Part shown: piece after piece, positions 58,749 through 64,000 of the stretch
Numbering within the stretch: position 1 is the stretch's first letter
How the letters are laid out: each line of letters opens with the position of its first letter
From: Planoprotostelium fungivorum
Taxonomy: Eukaryota > Evosea > Variosea > Cavosteliida > Cavosteliaceae
Direction of reading: 5' to 3'
Assembly: GCA_003024175.1 (NCBI GenBank)
Contig: MDYQ01000123.1
Location: 19,225 to 83,224 of the forward strand
Length of the DNA: 64,000 bases
The notes under the pieces: generated by a model
What the model was told of the DNA's origin: nothing
The model's database searches: none
Seen by the model: only the letters and a program-made list of their open reading frames with translations
Translations under genes and position numbers: made by a program

Positions 58749-59724
58749 GATGGTCGCAGTGTGTAGTGTCTTTCTCGTGGATGCTACGTTCTGATTGATA
58801 CGCGGAGCCTGCTACGTGGGCTCGGACCTCGTTGTCCTCGGAGCCTCAATCAGAAAGCGTAGTACAGTGTACCCTTTATTCCGAGGGAATATGCCCCCGC
58901 TGAGTAATTCGACCACGCGGTGGAGGCGAAATATCTCGCTTTTCTCCGGAATTCCGCCATTCCGCACACAAATTCTTTCGTTCCCGTGGATTGATGGTGC
59001 AGTTCGTGGAAAAAACATCATCCAGTAAATTTTCCGTATTCTCCGTTCTAGCGTTTCGGCGTGCCGAAGTGTGAGTGGCAGCATCAATATGGCCTATGAT
59101 ATAGCAGCGGATGGCCTACGACCACAACGATGACGAGAACTTTCTTCTTTAGAAGCTAGACTAAGTCAACGTGCGTAACCCGTTCCTCGGATTCCACAGG
59201 CTATCAAACAGTTCACAATTCACTGAATGCATCGAGCTATCCTTCTGCGACGGAGTCTCCATATCGGAAAGAAAAGAATGTTCTCTACCAAATATGGTGG
59301 TAGGTTGTAGAACTAGATGATACAACCCGAATTATGGACGCTGAAATGCGTACAGCGATTTAGATCTCAGTGGATGAGATAGGTATCGCTGTGTGATACA
59401 CCTGTGAATCTTACAAATGACTACTTCCTCGATTTTGTCCTGCCTTTCTCGGGTCGGGCGGATGCATCCGAACACGCCAAATTTCGATCAAATTTCTACT
59501 CTGAATTAAACGAAACAGTCGACCTTCAGAGCGATGCCGTCTCGTTATCGTCCGTTGATGGTGATCAGACAGCGATCGTCCATGATCATCCACCGATGAG
59601 ACATAAGGTGCGACGTGAAGCACCTTCTGTTCATATTTTCTTCTGTTTTTCGGCCCGATCGGGTGTTCGGGTGTCTTTCTCAACCGAACAATCCGAACAC
59701 GCTCCGAACACAAGAGCCGCAGCC
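58749..59724. other. Intergenic region upstream of MetAP2, no supported gene
   Basis: About 975 bases. Frames of 76 and 91 codons occur at 58,795-59,090 on both strands, and a plus-strand frame runs from 59,404 into the MetAP2 start, but none shows a domain or a good start. The MetAP2 promoter is expected here. Confidence 0.4.
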
Positions 59725-61701
<1,977 letters not shown>

Positions 61702-62214
61702 TCGAATTCCTGGGAGAGATGCAGATGGAATAGATTGGGTCCTCTCCTTCGTCGGAATAGTCATTTGGATCTGGAGGCTTCTCGTGAACTCTCTCATTCA
61801 TCTGCGCAAAATAGCAAAATAGCGCAAGACTCCGCTTATCAGAATGCCGACCTCTTAATCGGAGGGCGATCTCATCCCGCATTTGTCTAGAGGTCCTCCT
61901 CCTGAAAGTAACAGTTTGACAGGTGTTGCTGCTGCTTGATAGATTAAGCGTTCCCGTTTCTACGCACGTCCACGTGATCACCTTTAAAGAATCTGAGGAT
62001 ACACTCATCTGTTGGCGTCATCCAAAATATTCTCCAATTACTCCACTGAATAGGGTAAGGTATCTTGTTGGAGGAGACTTAGTCGAATTTTCAACCTAAA
62101 GGTAACGAAATGCTCTTACCCTTCCAGAGTATACTCCCCGCTCTTAATCCTCCAATCTGGGTCTTATCCCCTCTTTCTTAGATAATCCACCTCTTCTCAC
62201 ACAACAGAGTCGCG
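61702..62214. other. Intergenic region
   Basis: About 510 bases between MetAP2 and the homeobox gene. A minus-strand frame of 108 codons (61682-62008, ending near KPPDPNDYSDEGEDP) overlaps the MetAP2 end and was not accepted. The homeobox promoter is expected here. Confidence 0.35.
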
Positions 62215-62547
62215 ATGAATGTTCACGAGCTGCTCTGCCGCAGGGGATCGCGTGATTTGAGGATATACGAGCACCAAAGAAGATGCAGGAACGTGTTCTT
62301 CTTCGAAATAACGGAAGAGAGTGAGTCGAATGATGATCGACCGATCACACGATGACAATGGACAGGTAGAAAAATCTTCACGCGAGAGCAGCAGTTGCAC
62401 CTCATGACAGAATTTCACAAGGAACGATATCCAGATAGCAAGAAGCTGCAAGAGATCGCCCTCATGTTCAAGACGGTACCAAGGAGGATCCAAATCTGGT
62501 TCCAGAACAGAAGACAACGAACACAATCGAAGAGCTTAGAAGAATGA
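62215..62547 (+). CDS. Homeodomain-only transcription factor
   Basis: Two exons joined over a 46-bp intron: ATG 62215 (MNVHELLCRRGSRDLRIYEH) and, from about 62365, RKIFTREQQLHLMTEFHKER, YPDSKKLQEIALMFKTVPRR, IQIWFQNRRQRTQSKSLEE. The third helix WFQNRRQR is canonical. Helices one and two have normal spacing with no TALE insertion. The total is only about 95 residues: a short tail plus the homeodomain at the very C-terminus. The protein can bind DNA but has no visible activation or repression domain. The 5' exon could be longer if there are undetected upstream exons. Confidence 0.9.
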
Positions 62548-63189
62548 AATGTATATTATCTTAAAACCATCAATTTAGCCTACGTGACTGAATCAGTACC
62601 ACAGCTGCTCTCATCGTGTGAAAATTAGATTCGATTCATCCACCCGTCCAAACAGTTGATTACAGCATTATAGAGCAATGCACGATCATAAATGCATTTG
62701 GAGCTTGAATCGATAAAGAAGTATGACGAGTGTATCAACTGATATTTGTCATTTTATCATCGTAATCTACAATTTCAAATCGATTCCTCGAGGAAATACA
62801 CGGTGAACAGGACAAAGGAATCTCTTTATGATCTGAGATGCGCTCGTTATTCGTCTCCTTCCTTGTCCTGTGTCCAACTTTGATGCCTCACCGTCGTTCT
62901 GGCGCTCCATATGGCATGCGGAAGAGCGAATTCTCTGACCATTTCCGAATCACGGACAAAGACCTCTCTTCTGACTCTCTTCTATTGACTAGTGCAATCG
63001 TGCAGAGCTATGTCTCACACATAATTGAGATATGAAGATGATTTCCAAGTGATCATCGTGAATGAACGAGGAACATCGCAAATGATGTGACATAGGACAC
63101 AAGATATTCTGTGAACCCTGACGGATCCAGGAAGTCTCTGGCGAAGAATCCACCACAAGACGCGGCAGAGAGGAACATTCGACACGATC
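62548..63189. other. Intergenic region, nothing firmly supported
   Basis: About 640 bases, AT-richer than neighbouring coding DNA. A 65-codon frame with a signal-like start (MRSLFVSFLVLCPTLMPHRR, 62838) is present but too weak to call. It should include the promoter of the GH5 gene. Confidence 0.4.
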
Positions 63190-64000
63190 ATGGCCAAGGG
63201 TACAAGTGGCCTCTTACTGATCGCAGCCATCAGCTGTGCTGTAGTCTTCGCCCAGAACTGTGGGTGCAGCAGTGACCTGTGCTGCTCACAGGTGATGCAC
63301 TCATTCTCGCATCCTCAATTCATCATCATACATGCACGTCGTATAGACGCGTCGGTGCTGAATGAATTTTACAGTGGGGATACTGTGGTACAGGCGATGC
63401 CTTCTGCGGTGAGAAGATGAAGCATAAAACGTCTTCTGATGGACCGTTGTAGGCGCCGGATGTCAGCAGAATTGCGGAGACAACAATGGAGGAAACAATG
63501 GAGGAGATGGAGGTGGCGATTGCGCCAAGAACAAATTGGACGCTGTCATGAGCGGTAGCTCTAAGCCAAAGGGAGTCAACCTCGGCAGTTGGTTTGTCTT
63601 GGAAAATTGGATGTGAGACGTGATTTGATGTCTTCACACACAGGATGCTGACATGAGACCTAAGGAGCGGGGGTCCTTGGCAGGCAGGAAACTGTGATCC
63701 TTCTTCCGCTGTAGGCCAATACCTTCTAGAGCAGTGCCTCAATCAGTGAGATCTTGTGATACGATGGATGTAGATCTGATCGAAACAGACAAGGAAGCAG
63801 ACAATCTATCTTGGATAATCACTGGAACACTTTCATCACCGAAAACGATTTCCAAAAGATGAGCGCAGCTGGCATCAACTTTGTGAGACTGCCCGTTGGA
63901 TGGTGGCAGATCTATGATGACTATGGAGGCTCTGGCAACGTTCAACCTTACATCGCCCCCAACGATTATCAATCGGGTACGCACAGAATGCGGATCACGT
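63190..64000 (+). CDS. Secreted CBM18-GH5 enzyme, N-terminal part
   Basis: ATG 63190 (MAKGTSGLLLIAAISCAVVF) is a signal peptide. NCGCSSDLCCSQWGYCGTGD, then FCGAGCQQNCGD, is a full hevein-type chitin-binding domain (CBM18) split by two introns. After a Gly/Asn linker comes KPKGVNLGSWFVLENWM, the start of a GH5 exo-1,3-glucanase/endoglucanase-like barrel. Then PWQAGNCDPSSAVGQYLLEQ, and later DNHWNTFITENDFQKMSAAG and INFVRLPVGWW, the first conserved GH5 strand. The catalytic glutamates lie beyond the window edge. Likely secreted and active on glucan walls that contain chitin, as in fungi. Confidence 0.85.

Noticed and set aside
58812-59087. 91-codon minus-strand frame (MMLPLTLRHAETLERRIRKI)
   Set aside because: Overlaps an open plus-strand frame, no family and no splice support.
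62838-63035. 65-codon frame with a signal-peptide-like start
   Set aside because: Too short, no cysteine pattern or homology, and no clear exon continuation.

Overview
This window looks like nuclear DNA of a free-living unicellular eukaryote. It is gene-dense, with genes on both strands about 2 kb apart. Nearly every gene is cut by very short GT-AG introns, mostly 29-70 bp with donors gtga, gtaa or gtac. There is no operon structure, Shine-Dalgarno spacing or viral gene set. The content points to an amoebozoan: ESCRT-III CHMP1, a UBR1-type N-recognin, methionine aminopeptidase 2, a SMYD5-like methyltransferase, FERM/LRR and EH-domain proteins, ankyrin repeats of the LLSDPRVDPSA type, and many secreted or GPI-anchored proteins. 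A protosteloid amoeba is my best guess; this is inference, with no ribosomal marker present. Coding regions below were assembled by joining exons by eye, so outer coordinates span introns.

Layout. 1-9 kb: the end of a SIW14-type phosphatase, a CASTOR-like ACT-domain protein, and a very large minus-strand gene whose exons join a P/Q-rich N-terminus, a coatomer-like helical and zinc-ribbon region, an EH domain, proline-rich linkers and a transglutaminase-like domain that lacks its usual Cys. 9-13 kb: a pRiA4b-ORF3/MYND protein and a fructosyl-amine-oxidase-like flavoenzyme. 13-19 kb: three secreted or surface proteins. 19-25 kb: an SVOP-like transporter, a GPI-type protein, a PLP-fold enzyme and a DUF1349 lectin-fold protein. 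25-35 kb: CHMP1, a WW-FERM-LRR protein, an ankyrin protein, a nuclear-looking unknown and a PHB-depolymerase-like hydrolase.

35-46 kb: a tandem pair of large GH55-like beta-helix proteins with GGAI-type repeats at the C-terminus. Blocks of perfect identity between them suggest gene conversion, and a SKP1 relic lies between them. 46-58 kb: a GPI-type protein, a SMYD5-like gene with an extra SET-like module, a LYR protein, a DUF4870/Tic20-like membrane protein and a full UBR1 homologue. 58-64 kb: a small unknown, MetAP2, a homeodomain-only protein, and the start of a secreted CBM18-GH5 enzyme.

Working themes. Several genes fit life as a microbial predator at cell walls: two GH55-like, one GH5 with a chitin-binding domain, DUF1349, a secreted esterase and many beta-helix surface proteins. 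Others belong to core housekeeping: N-degron recognition, N-terminal Met removal, endosomal sorting and amino-acid sensing. The most unusual signal is not a gene. A palindrome, ATCTACAACGTTGTAGAT, occurs in at least eight introns, with dozens of half-sites elsewhere, and in several introns its right arm supplies the 3' splice site.
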